Origin: Pterois miles
Taxonomy: Eukaryota > Chordata > Actinopteri > Perciformes > Scorpaenidae
Direction of reading: 5' to 3'
Length of the DNA: 64,000 nucleotides
Assembly (NCBI GenBank): GCA_947000775.1
Contig: CAMQGK010000001.1
Coordinates: forward strand, 5,073,501-5,137,500
Shown: positions 12,001-22,355 of the stretch, piece by piece
Position numbering within the stretch: position 1 is the stretch's first letter
Layout of the letters: each line of letters begins with the position of its first letter
Notes under the pieces: generated by a model
What the model was told of the DNA's origin: nothing
Database searches by the model: none
Seen by the model: only the letters and a program-made list of their open reading frames with translations
Made by a program: the position numbers and the translations under genes

Positions 12001-14677
12001 CCCAAGGTACTTTAAATCCTTCACTTGGTGTAAAGACTCATTCCCTACCCAGAGTAGGCAGTCCATCAGTTAGTAGGCAGTCCATCAGTTAAAACATACT
12101 TATTAATGTTCTATTCCATTTCTGCCAATAGATCTCCCTAATTGTTACACACTGGTCCTTTAAGGTTACTGTGCTGTTATGCCTCATTGAAATTTTCATA
12201 ATTTTCTTCAAGAGACAATCACATAAAGTTACTCTATACATAGAAAAACATATTGCACAATATGATTCCATATTGCAGTACATTTTTCTGAGTTTAGTCA
12301 GTATACCTGCACTCATTCTAGTCCCATTCTTCCATCCAGTCACTCAGCATTGTGCTTTACTCTGCATTCTTGGCCATTTCTGGTTCCATGTATCCATGTG
12401 TGTGACTGTATTCAAGACCTACAGACAGTAGGCTAACCTTGAACTTGAGTTTGAGGACACGGGATAAAATAAACAAAAGGCAGTGAGCGCGCTCTGTTTG
12501 GTTTGTGTTTACAGAGAGGTGGGCATCGAGTGCCAAGAAGTGCCAGGCCACAGTAAGGGCATCGGGTACCTCCAGGGCCAGAGCCTCCAGAATGTGAAAT
12601 CTGATCACCTGTGGAACTCTGTGCTTCTAGGGGGACAGTGGTTCCTATTGGACGCCTGTTGGGGAGCAGGACGTGTGGATATGGAACATGAAAGCTTCGT
12701 CAAAAGGTTTGAAAAAGGACTCAAGAATGATTCCACCACATTCACCATTCAGTGTGGATCTAGAAAGAAAGCCGAATCCGAGCGATTAGCATCTTTTTGT
12801 TTCTACTGCAAGTGATTCCATAAAGGCACCATAACACTGCATTCGTGACAAGTTTGGCTTTGCTCTTTCGCTCATTATCATACAAACGAAACCAGCAGCG
12901 AGCGGAGTCTCAAGCCAGTCTGCTGTCTCCATCTGTTGCCTCCAAGGTTCGATGATTTCTATTTCCTCACGGACCCAGAGGAGTTCATAGATTCACACTT
13001 CCCAGATGAGGAGAAATGGCAGCTCCTGGACACGCCCATCCCCCTGGCGGAGTTCGAGAGGAGGGTCTTCAAGACGTCAGCCTTCTTCACCATGGGGCTC
13101 AGGCTGATTCAGCCTCACCAGTGTCACATTGTCACAGGTCTGTCCTCAGTTCTGATGATTTTACATGGGGTGTACATGTAATAATCCTCCCATTTTTACA
13201 CAACTTCCTGCACTCAAAAACTATATTATATGCATATGATTTAGTTTTAGTTTTTCCATTTGAATTTTGCCAACCAGAATCTATCAATGTTATTTTTTTC
13301 TGTCTTTTCAATGGTCCTGAAAAAAATGAACTTCTGATTTCCTTTTCAGTTGATGGCGAGGCAAACGTGTCCCTCGGCTTCTCTAGGCCAGCGACTTTCA
13401 CCTATGAGATCACACAGCACCAGGACCTTCTCCACTGTGGAGCTCCAGAGCAGAGAGAGTCCAGTAACTCCTCCTTTGGCCTACTGACGGTTTCCCATCG
13501 GAGCATGAAGCTTCAGCTCCTGCCGCCAGCAAGCGGTGTCTATGACATTAAGGTGTTCGCCAGGCCCGAAACCGCCACCACGCCGCTGATTTGGGTCTGC
13601 TCCTTCACAGTCGAGTGTCCGATCCCCAGGGCCATGGAGGAGATCCCAGAGAACCCCTTCTTGTCTTGGGGCCTGCAGCCTACTGCAGCAGCACTGGGCA
13701 TTGTAAGCAGCAACCAGGGCAGCAAGGCTGCTGAGGTGGAAGAGGGTGTGTTTGATTTGGTGTTGAAGACGTCCAGGCCTCTGATGCTGCTGTGTGAATT
13801 GGTCCACCCCGGGCTGGAAGCTGCTGCAGCCAAACGCTGCCTGGCTACTCAGATTCAACCGGATGTCCTGACCTGCCACGTCCTGTGCCCTTTGCGTGGC
13901 TTCTACCGGCTCTCTGTGTTTGTGCGAGACTATGAGAAAACAAACGTCAAGTTCCAGAATGCTGCAAACTTCCTGTTGCACTGCAAAGGGAAGGTGGTTA
14001 GTCCGGATCAGTTGTACCCTCCTAACCTGGGCTCGGTGTGTGGGCCGGGGACCCGCACATCAGAGGCGGGGCTGTCCAAATTCAGCCACACGACAGCGCT
14101 GGTGAGCACCCAGCAGGGCAAGTGTAACATCACCTTCCACAACCAGCGGGACCTTGAGCTTCACACTGTGCTCAGCAGAGAAGAAAACAAACCAGCCGCC
14201 ATCCCGCTGTCACGCCACCTCTTCTGCACGTACACAGACAGCAAGGTGACGGTGAGCGTCAGCCTGCCTGATGCTGGGGTGTATCGCCTGGGCCTGTATG
14301 CTAAGATCACCCCTGGTGGAGACTTCAACCCCATGTGTGACTTTGTTCTGAGGAACAGCTGTGATCAGCCGGGGCCTCCGTTCCCCTGCGTCTACTCAGC
14401 CTGGAGGAAAGGCTGCGTGCTCTTTGAGCCTCGCGTGGGCCTGCTGGAGCCCCTCTCCTGGGTCCGCTTCAGGGTGAGGATCCCCGGGGCTCAGAGGGTG
14501 AGCGTCATGGGGGAGACGCGAACTGATCTGAAACTGAACAAGAGCAGAGTCTGGGAGGGTGAGGTTCTCAGTGGAAACGGTCTCCAACAACTGAAACTAG
14601 CTGCCACCTCGGGAGAGTCCAGTGACATGGCTGTTTTGATGACCTTTGACATCAAGCAGTCAGAGACTGAAGTGTGA
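9030..14677 (+). CDS. ky: KY-type (kyphoscoliosis peptidase-like) transglutaminase-fold protein, 840 aa
   Basis: Coding exons: 9030-9608, 10256-10370, 10499-10616, 12515-12706, 12947-13137 and 13350-14677. All junctions are GT-AG and phases agree; the sum is 841 codons with stop. Exon 1 of the CDS (193 aa) is low-complexity and basic. Exons 3-5 encode a transglutaminase-like core: RAIWVW, then GVCCGY with the likely catalytic Cys259, SDHLWNSV with His302 and LLDACWG with Asp317. This triad arrangement is what the KY/hillarin family shows. The last exon (442 aa) is Cys- and beta-rich, consistent with the repeated Ig-like domains of the family. Known KY is a muscle protein tied to Z-disc partners such as filamin C; that role here is inference. 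From memory mammalian KY is about 660 aa, so this protein is longer. It could be a teleost KY-like paralogue rather than the one-to-one orthologue, so the symbol is provisional. The start at 9030 is the first in-frame ATG after the acceptor at 9009 and has A at -3. Confidence 0.85.
11335..12165 (+). mobile_element. TTAAAGG-type MITE copy split by the LINE fragment
   Basis: The left flank (11340-11459, 'tcaggtgattagacactgaa') and right flank (12091-12165, ending 'ggtcctttaagg') together match the 3' half of the MITE at 18221-18685. The LINE fragment at 11460-12090 is therefore inserted in it. The 5' half of the MITE is not recognised. Confidence 0.5.
11460..12090 (-). mobile_element. 5'-truncated non-LTR retrotransposon 3' end
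   Basis: The minus strand encodes, with frameshifts, the C-terminal part of a reverse-transcriptase ORF: FKYLGVFFTSEGTMDREIGR, KLSIYRSVFVPTPTYGHEVW and a basic RRPQGRPRTRWGDY block. These are shared by Rex/RTE/L2-like fish elements. It ends in a short ATGATG-type tail at 11460. Imperfect 14-base direct repeats flank it (11446-11459 and 12091-12104). Confidence 0.65.
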
Positions 14678-15100
14678 AAAAAGCTGGTGGAGACCAGATG
14701 GATGTTTCTCTGAACATAGCTGATAACTGCCTAATGAAGTTATTGAAATGGACTAATGCAAATCACACTGGGACAGAAAATATTTGCAAAATAATTCAAA
14801 CTGTGATCCATAATCTTTCAGGTTTAACTACATTAACATAACACACAGAGTCATAATAAGATGTATGAAAATTGAATTTGAAATGTGGTCCTGGGAATGG
14901 GCAAACTTTGTAGCAATGAAGTGATACGAATGCAATACCAGACTTAACCTGGCAACTGTTTGGGATTTTTTGATAGCTTTTATTTGATCCAGTGTAGAAA
15001 GTGTAGTCAGTGCAGAAACTGACTATGGTGCTCAGCTGTGGTGCTCAGTCATATCATACTGATCAAGAGTGCATTTGTGCATTATTATTATGTTTTAAGA

Positions 15101-15148
15101 AATAAACCTGCAATTTGAGATGATGGTTGTCAAAAAGCGTGCAATAAA
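15101..15148 (+). terminator. Poly(A) signals of the KY-type gene
   Basis: AATAAA occurs at 15101-15106 and again at 15143-15148, about 430-470 bases after the stop codon, in A/T-rich sequence followed by a T-rich stretch. The 3' UTR is therefore probably 14678 to about 15170, with nothing else recognisable in it. Confidence 0.55.
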
Positions 15149-15169
15149 TATAAACTGTGAAAACAATAT

Positions 15170-16072
15170 TGAACTTTGAAAGACTCTTTTTTCCCCAGTT
15201 TATTAGGTACACCAAGCCAAAACCACTGCAGTCTAATACAACAGACCTGCAATAAATCCCATTATACAGAAACATGTTTGTTCTTTAGCCTTCCCTCACT
15301 GCTGTAAATGAGATGGACAAAATAACAGAAACACCCGTCAGTATAATGCAATAAAATATAACTGCACTGTAAGCTGCAGCCTTCAAAATGGCCGTAAATT
15401 AGAATCAACGGCTCTAAAAAACAGAACATTACAACGTTGATGAAGGGAGGACTCACTACATGACCGGTGTTTTGGACTGCGTTACTTGTATCTAGGCGCA
15501 CCGAAAAAACTGACTTGAGTGTATGTCATGGTTAACAACATGAACTTGTCCCATGCTAGAAATAAGTGAAACCCAGGGGACAGTTCATGTTGGCATGGTG
15601 ACACCTTCATTTCCATCCCACCAAAACATGCAACATATTGGCCTCAGTTTCAAAGAAAAAAAAAAAAAGACCTCCCCCTCAATCCCACTACATAAAAGTG
15701 AACAAATGCAGCACTGTACAGTGCACTGCTGCTGCAGTGACCTGGGCCCACTCGGCAGGATTTGGCAGACGCCAGTGAGAGTGATGAGTGTTTACATGCG
15801 GCTGTCATAATAGCCCACAAATAGCCTCGGCTCAATGCCTCAGTAAAAATACAATAGAGGGGCAGGGAGGAGAAAAAGGGCGGTTAATGGTGGAAGCGAT
15901 ATGGTAAGAGTGTGTTTTTAAGTGTGTCAAGTGTAGCTGGGGGGGGGGGGGGGTCTTGCCTTGAGTCGCTGGGGAGAAACTGGCGGCACGGTAGTGGCAG
16001 GAGAGAGGCGAGGAAACGCTGATGTCAGAGGTGAGCCATGTGGAGGACTGTATCTGCCTGGCAACAATACAA

Positions 16073-16115
<43 letters not shown>

Positions 16116-18220
16116 TCCTTGCTTTTCAACACACACACTCACAGCATGAGAAAATGGAGGGCTAAAACTGTGTGCAACATTCCTCGCATTCTTTCTGCAC
16201 TATCTCAGCTGCCATTTCTTTCTTCTTCTTTTACACACACTTTACAGACAGTTTGTGTTTAGTCGCTCGCGGCCTCAGTTGGTGATGATCCAGGATTCAG
16301 ATGCACAGAGTGAGTCCATGTTGTCTCACCAAGTGACAAATCCACTACTATGCTGAACTGGCTGCGTGTGTGGCTGCTGACATCTGAGAGCAAAACACAC
16401 CAAGTACAGCAGCAGCATGTAGACCTTTAAAGGGAAGTGAATTGTTTTTTTTATATTGCAGATGAGGGAAACAGGTTGTGAAAACCTTAAAAAATGAGAC
16501 CTTCCTCAACTTTCTGTATTTCCTATTTCAGCCTGGAGACTTTTTTATGTGAAGGACTCGGGTCGGCGTCAGAGCGGATGCACGTTCGTGTGTGCCTACT
16601 CTCTTCAGTGATAGCTAATGATGGCTAACGATAGCTAACGGTTGGTTAGAAATGGAGTCCGCTCATGCAGACAAAGACCCAGCCCCCACCACAACTCAGA
16701 CTCCAACACAAACTCTCTTGCAAAACAGAAATATGCCTGATGTTAGGTGAAAACTAGGATCATCGGCCGGTCCTTCGATTCATTGAGGGAGCCTGGTTCG
16801 GTTTTATGTACCAAAACGGATCCTGAGCTGGCAAAATTGCTACTGGACTTGACATTACAGCATGTGAAGCATGTGAAATATATAGTGATATTGAGGTTTT
16901 AGCCATCAGTCACGTTCAGTCTTGTGTGATTCGCCTCACTCTTCATAGTGCGAACATGTGTGAGCGCCAGGACGCTGACGGTTGTCGTCTTTACGGCCAC
17001 AAGTCTCATTGTTAACAATCAGTTTCTGTTTCTTACATTGAGTCCCTTAAAGTGAAATTTACATGATAAATGAGCAAACATAAATCAACCATATAAATAT
17101 TTAATGGATTACGTGGTGCAATAAAAACAACAGTTAGATTATAAAAGCATCAGTCACAGGAAAAAAACAGAAGTTACAGTAGTTTTGTGCAAATGCAATT
17201 CAGTTTTGCTCACTTTCTGTGAACACCCTCAAAACAAAATGTGGACGTCAGATTGGCACTTTTGAAGTTAGTTATTTTTTCCTTTTACTTTGGACGGCCT
17301 GTAGATAGGGGAGAAGAAATGAGCCCTTTGCTTTTTTTTTCCCAGATCTAATTCTGCCATCATGACATCAAACACCTCCCAACTTGAATCGTCACGGTTA
17401 CTTGACACGAATAACAACATCCTTTTTTTGTACACGACTGTGCGGCTGGCCGGCTACAGACAGAAGATATTAACCACAATTTCACCTCCATCTTCTTCTG
17501 TAACACTCAGGTTTTACAGGGCAAATATGCAATCTCGGGTATGGAAATAATAAGTACACCTGAGCAAATTCCTCTCGCTGTCTGTGAGGATTGTGGGGTG
17601 AAGAGCCTGTGATTCCCGTTTAACCTCGATAGGACGAAACAGCCCAAACAATTAGTATCAACAGTCCCCTGAGGCCTGAGAAATATTTGGACAGTTAAAA
17701 ATCCATTTCCAATGATCACAAAACACCTTAAAAACATCCACTTCTTCAAGAAGTGCAGAAATTCCCCCCAGTTGGCCCTTTTGAACACTGGAGCCAATCT
17801 TCAAAACTAGAAAAGAACAAAACTCCTCTCAAACTGCGTTGTCACACTGCAGTACGAGAACACCACATTTGCCCCCTTCATATAAAACCAATTAACACCA
17901 AACTTTGTTTTTGTCCTATAACTTCAGCTACAAAATGGCTAGCCTCCACGTACAGGATGAAGACACCAGGGTGCTCGGATTGCCAGAGAGCTGCATAGCG
18001 GTCACACTGTGAGGCTTGTGGAGGGCTCTTTGGGCCCCCAATGTGCAATAAGTAGGGGTCACCCAACAAACTCAATCCTCTTTTTGTTTTGTCTGTACTC
18101 TCATACAAAACTTCAGGATTTTGGATACCAACTAGGGCTGGGCAAAAAACACTTCTATTTCCCATTACTTAGATATTGTTATTGATTTTAAAGGAACATT
18201 GACAAAAATGCTGCTTAGCA
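15170..18220. other. Intergenic, repeats only
   Basis: Contains the G run, the (CA)n microsatellite and a short imperfect tandem of 'gatagctaacg' near 16609-16648. No exon-like segment was recognised. Confidence 0.55.
16075..16112. repeat. (CA)n microsatellite
   Basis: An uninterrupted CA dinucleotide run of about 19 units. A run of G lies nearby at about 15938-15953. Confidence 0.95.
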
Positions 18221-18685
18221 TTAAAGGAACAGTATGTAGGATCTGGCAGTATCTAGCAGTGGGTTGCAGACTGCAACCAAATTAAGTTTCTCCCGTGTGC
18301 CAAGCATGTAGAACTACTGTGGCCGACGCAAAAATGTGAATGGTCCTCAAGAATGCTGTAAGAGTAGTGTAAGTCATGTGGATCAGAGCCAGTGCATAGA
18401 GAGTGTGTACGTGGGAAGTGAGTGGTGAAGCCAGAGGGAGAGAGAGTGGCGGCAACAAAAGTGAGTAACGACTCTGGCCCAAAACGGTGTTCGGTTTGTC
18501 CGTTCTGGGCAACGTGATGGACTTGTATAGAGAAGCGATTCCCTACATAGATATAAATGGCTCATTCTAAGGTATGAAAACACTACAATATTTATATTCA
18601 GGTGATTATACATTAAAGAAAATATTAATATTATATTCATTTTCTCCCAGTAGATTACCCTAAATCCTACGCACTGTTCCTTTAA
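18221..18685 (+). mobile_element. TTAAAGG-type MITE, complete copy
   Basis: The 22-bp ends match in inverted orientation at 20 of 22 positions, starting TTAAAGGAACAGTATGTAGG and ending CTACGCACTGTTCCTTTAA. The element is 465 bp with no transposase. Related partial copies occur at 2537-2680, 11335-12165 and 56115-56563. Confidence 0.65.
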
Positions 18686-21471
18686 GCATCAAAGCTGTAT
18701 TGGTTTCAGCACTCGCTATGGTACCCAGCCCATATTCCAACACCTTTTTGGTTAATTTACCTGAACACCTGAATCTCCCCGAGCCCTCCGGCGGCCTCCC
18801 CCCGTGTGACCTCGCCTGCTTTTCCCTCTGACTTAGTAAAAACACATTGCTTTAAAGAACGACTCTATGGATTCCTTTCACCAACACTGCTGAAGGACGG
18901 ATCCTCGCCTGACAACGCCGCCTCCCCCTGTGACAGGGAGAGGGATGGAGCTCTGAATGCAGCTTTAATCTCTGCTTTTCTTAGCCGTAGCCAAGGCACT
19001 GCTGGATCAGAGAAACCTGACATCTCACAACCGATCAGATTCTCTTCGACTTTTTTTTTCCAAGAAAAAAAAAAAATTGCATCTGCTTTTGCTTTTTTTG
19101 TAGCTTGTGCGAGAGATGTTTCGCTTGCATCTAGAATGCTCAATTCACAGTCTTACAAAAATACTATTTGTCGATTTCGAGGTAATTCAAATTCTTAGCA
19201 GTAAAATAAAAGTGATTATTTTCTCTTTGTTGTACCAGCTTGGTGAAAGGCAATTCTGTCAGAATATATGCGGTATCATACTCACATGACATCTCAACAC
19301 ATGCAAAATAGTGTAGACGTACTTGTAGTCGTGTATACGCATTAGTGGTAATTTGATTTAAATATCACAAACATCTTACATAACCCTCAGCTCTTTAAGG
19401 ACTACATGTTTTGATCTCTTGGCCAATTATATTTTGACTTTCTCTGCTCTTTGACATGTGGAGCAGGTTTCAAAGTTGTGGAACCTTCAGTCTCCCGTAC
19501 ATCAGCCTCACAACTATTTCACTGTCAATCAAGGTAACTCTCTGCAGTATTACGTAACTGCAGAACGGCAGTGACTGCTGCTAAAACCGACTGCTTTGAG
19601 AGTGCATCCCTGAACCGTTAAACAAGAGGATCCAGCTTAAACAACGGTTAGCATTTGTCAACAAAGGATTTATGTGACATATTATTGCTCCACTTTTTTT
19701 TCCATGTAATCTGTTTGCATTACGTTGTCATTTGGAAGTGGAGGTAAAGCTTTTTTTTTCAGGTGGCATCTCATTTTGCAACAAAACCCTTCACTTGTTG
19801 ATGTGTTGTTGTTGATGTGGTGTTATGTGAGCTACAAGCACTCAAAGCAGCAGACCACAGAATACAAGCTGCGAGAGACTGGGAATTTAGCAGCTCATTT
19901 GTTTCCTCGGCTTTGTCCTTAAAGAGCTATTTGAGGGTACTGTAAGTACAATATATAAAAACACAAGGTACAATTGCACTTATTTTATAGAATGAGAGCG
20001 AAGGAGTGTAAGAGAGGAGTTAACGGAATGAGTAACTTGGGGTGAGCTCCTCTCCATGTGGACCCCTCTTTTGCTGGCTGGAACATGCCAGGGTAAATAC
20101 ACGTTAAGAGGCATACTTCATTGCTATGTGCTATTCTATGCATTTGTATTATTCTTCTAAAAAGACAGTGGCACATCTAGCTTAAGATGGGTATGGCTTG
20201 TTCAGACCAAAGTACTGAGAGGACGGATGGGGCCAGCAGTGTCAGGCTGAGTTCAGATTCAGGATTATTTGAATCTGCTCAGTTTCTCACAGGTCATCTG
20301 GAGGGAAATAGCTTGCTAATAATGTCATCACTCTCTTTGTCTGCCTACTGAAAAATAAATTACTGATTCTTTTTAGTGGCTGTTGACAGTGTTGACAGAC
20401 AGACATGTAAAAACATGACAGCCAGCATTGTGATTGGCAACCCAAAATACTCTAAGGTCACCACTGATCTAAAAATATCGCGGATAAGAACCTAATAGCG
20501 AGCATTTCCCTCCGCTCTGCTGAGGAATTAGATTGCAGACTTAAAATATTCTCTTTGCAAAAACACCCTTCCTCTCTTATCTGACATCTCATTAGTGAAT
20601 ACAATGTTTTTTTTGGTACAAATGCAATATATCGTACCATTGTAGTAGCAGCAGTATGTGCACACTTCTGTGTGCACTTAAATGTTCCTTTGTCAGCATC
20701 AATTCACTCAAGACAAACTTAGTGCCACTTGACCCAAATATTGTTAATTAGTCTGCATGTTACACTGCTGACCCCAAAATGAGTGAAAGCCATCAAATCT
20801 CCAGAGACTGTAGCAGGGTTCCTACACATTCTCAACTTCTAAATCCCACTTTTACTTTGAAATGCTCGTTTGGAAAGATACCACAATTTATAATTTAAAT
20901 GGGTCTCATACAACCCAAATATGCAGCTGCACCAATGACAACAACACAGGTTTTTCACAGAAGTTACCGAAAGCTTATCAAAGACGTTTCAAAACCTATG
21001 TAGGAACCCTGATAAGAGGAAGACATGCATAGAACATTAGTGTGACGCACAAACGCAGAGCAAACAGTAGCGTAACTACTCATTTAAACAGGACATGAAG
21101 TCTGATTCTCCTCTCTTCTGAAAGCCTCACACCTTTCATTAAAGGCTCTACTCATGTTGACCCAAACCTTACCAAATCTAGGTTCTCCCAGATTATTTCC
21201 CCTTGTCCTACCCCTAAAAGCAGTGACCCAAAACAAAACATGGGAATGTTCACACTTTAAACAAATGAACATGTTGACTAAAATGATGAAATGTGTGATC
21301 CACACCTGGCTGCAGTGAGGCTTAGCTTAACTTTCTCACTGTTAACTAGCAGCATTATGTAAAAACACAGGAAACGTTTCTGTTGGGTGTAACCTTGGTG
21401 ATTCAAGGTGTTTCTTGATGGCCTCAGCTGCTTTATAACTACGACACTATACTGCAAGGACTGAAGTCTGC
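18686..21471. other. Intergenic, no gene seen
   Basis: Holds the CAGGG MITE at 20814-21011. The 18806-19198 frame has no family resemblance and crosses poly(A)/poly(T) runs, so it is not called. Confidence 0.55.
20814..21011. mobile_element. Short MITE with CAGGGTTCCTACACAT ends
   Basis: Inverted ends CAGGGTTCCTACACAT (20814) and ATGTAGGAACCCTG (ending 21011) agree apart from the gap of two bases. The 198-bp body is non-coding and A/T-rich. CAGGG termini are typical of hAT-derived MITEs. Confidence 0.5.
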
Positions 21472-21477
21472 TTTATT
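21472..21477 (-). terminator. Possible dnaaf9 poly(A) signal
   Basis: The first AATAAA I see on the minus strand after the stop lies here, implying a 3' UTR of about 880 bases. Weaker variant signals nearer the stop cannot be excluded. Confidence 0.3.
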
Positions 21478-22355
21478 GCACTTTCATTAGATTCACTTCA
21501 GGAGTCTTAAAATAAAGCACTGGGATGGTGTTTAGCTATGTGATTAATGGCATCATTCATCAGTTGTCTGCAGCCAGCAGCCTGTCCAATGTTTACAGCT
21601 CTATGGCCAAGCGCTCCCTCTGCTGCAGCGTGGCACGCAGACAAGATAACAGGTGGGCCCCGGATTGGGTGACAACAGAGGAGGAGCGATTCTTGAGAAA
21701 CCCCACCAGGGAGCCCACCAGAATCACACGGCTATCCATGCCCGTCCAGAAATAGAGGCATTAATTTGCCAACTGTGATAAACAGAAATGCATAAGCTGC
21801 AGGAGTGTGTGGTTGGAAATTCCCTTCAATTGTGAAAGTCTCATAGCTTGCAGGCTTAGTGGCGTAATCGCACTGGTTTAAAGATGGACTCTCGTGTTGC
21901 GTTATGTTTCAGATTCGTCTGCAGTTGTGAGTAACTCTCATCTCTGTGTGTGTCTTAATTTGAATTAACACAAGGGACAACATCCATGTCTCACTTTCTT
22001 TTGATTAATATGATGCCTGAATCGCCACAGTGCTAACTGCACAGTTAGTGGTGCAGGGGGGAGTAAAGCAAACAGCCAGGCCATAACTGGTTTTGATGGG
22101 TGATGTCATTGTTTAAAAGCTCATCTGCACTCAACCCGTTTATGCCACCAAATTAGGGAACAAAGTGACATAGTACATAGATAATGAATGGACTTCTAGC
22201 AGCAACTTCTGCAGATGAATGTGGTGCGAGCACACATTTACCATTCTAGTGGGGTGTTCAGTACATAAGCCCTGTGCCCTCCCTGTCCCTCCCACTGTGG
22301 ATCCCTTAAAGTTAAATGAGACAGATGGAAGCAGTGGACATACAGACAGATTCTA

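Noticed and set aside
13016..14677. A 553-codon frame running from exon 6 through intron 6 into the last KY exon.
   Set aside because: It reads exon 6 in the wrong frame. Splicing 13137 to 13350 restores the family-like frame, and the 212-base intron is not a multiple of three.
15832..16262. Several short frames over the CA repeat and G run.
   Set aside because: They are translations of microsatellite and low-complexity DNA.
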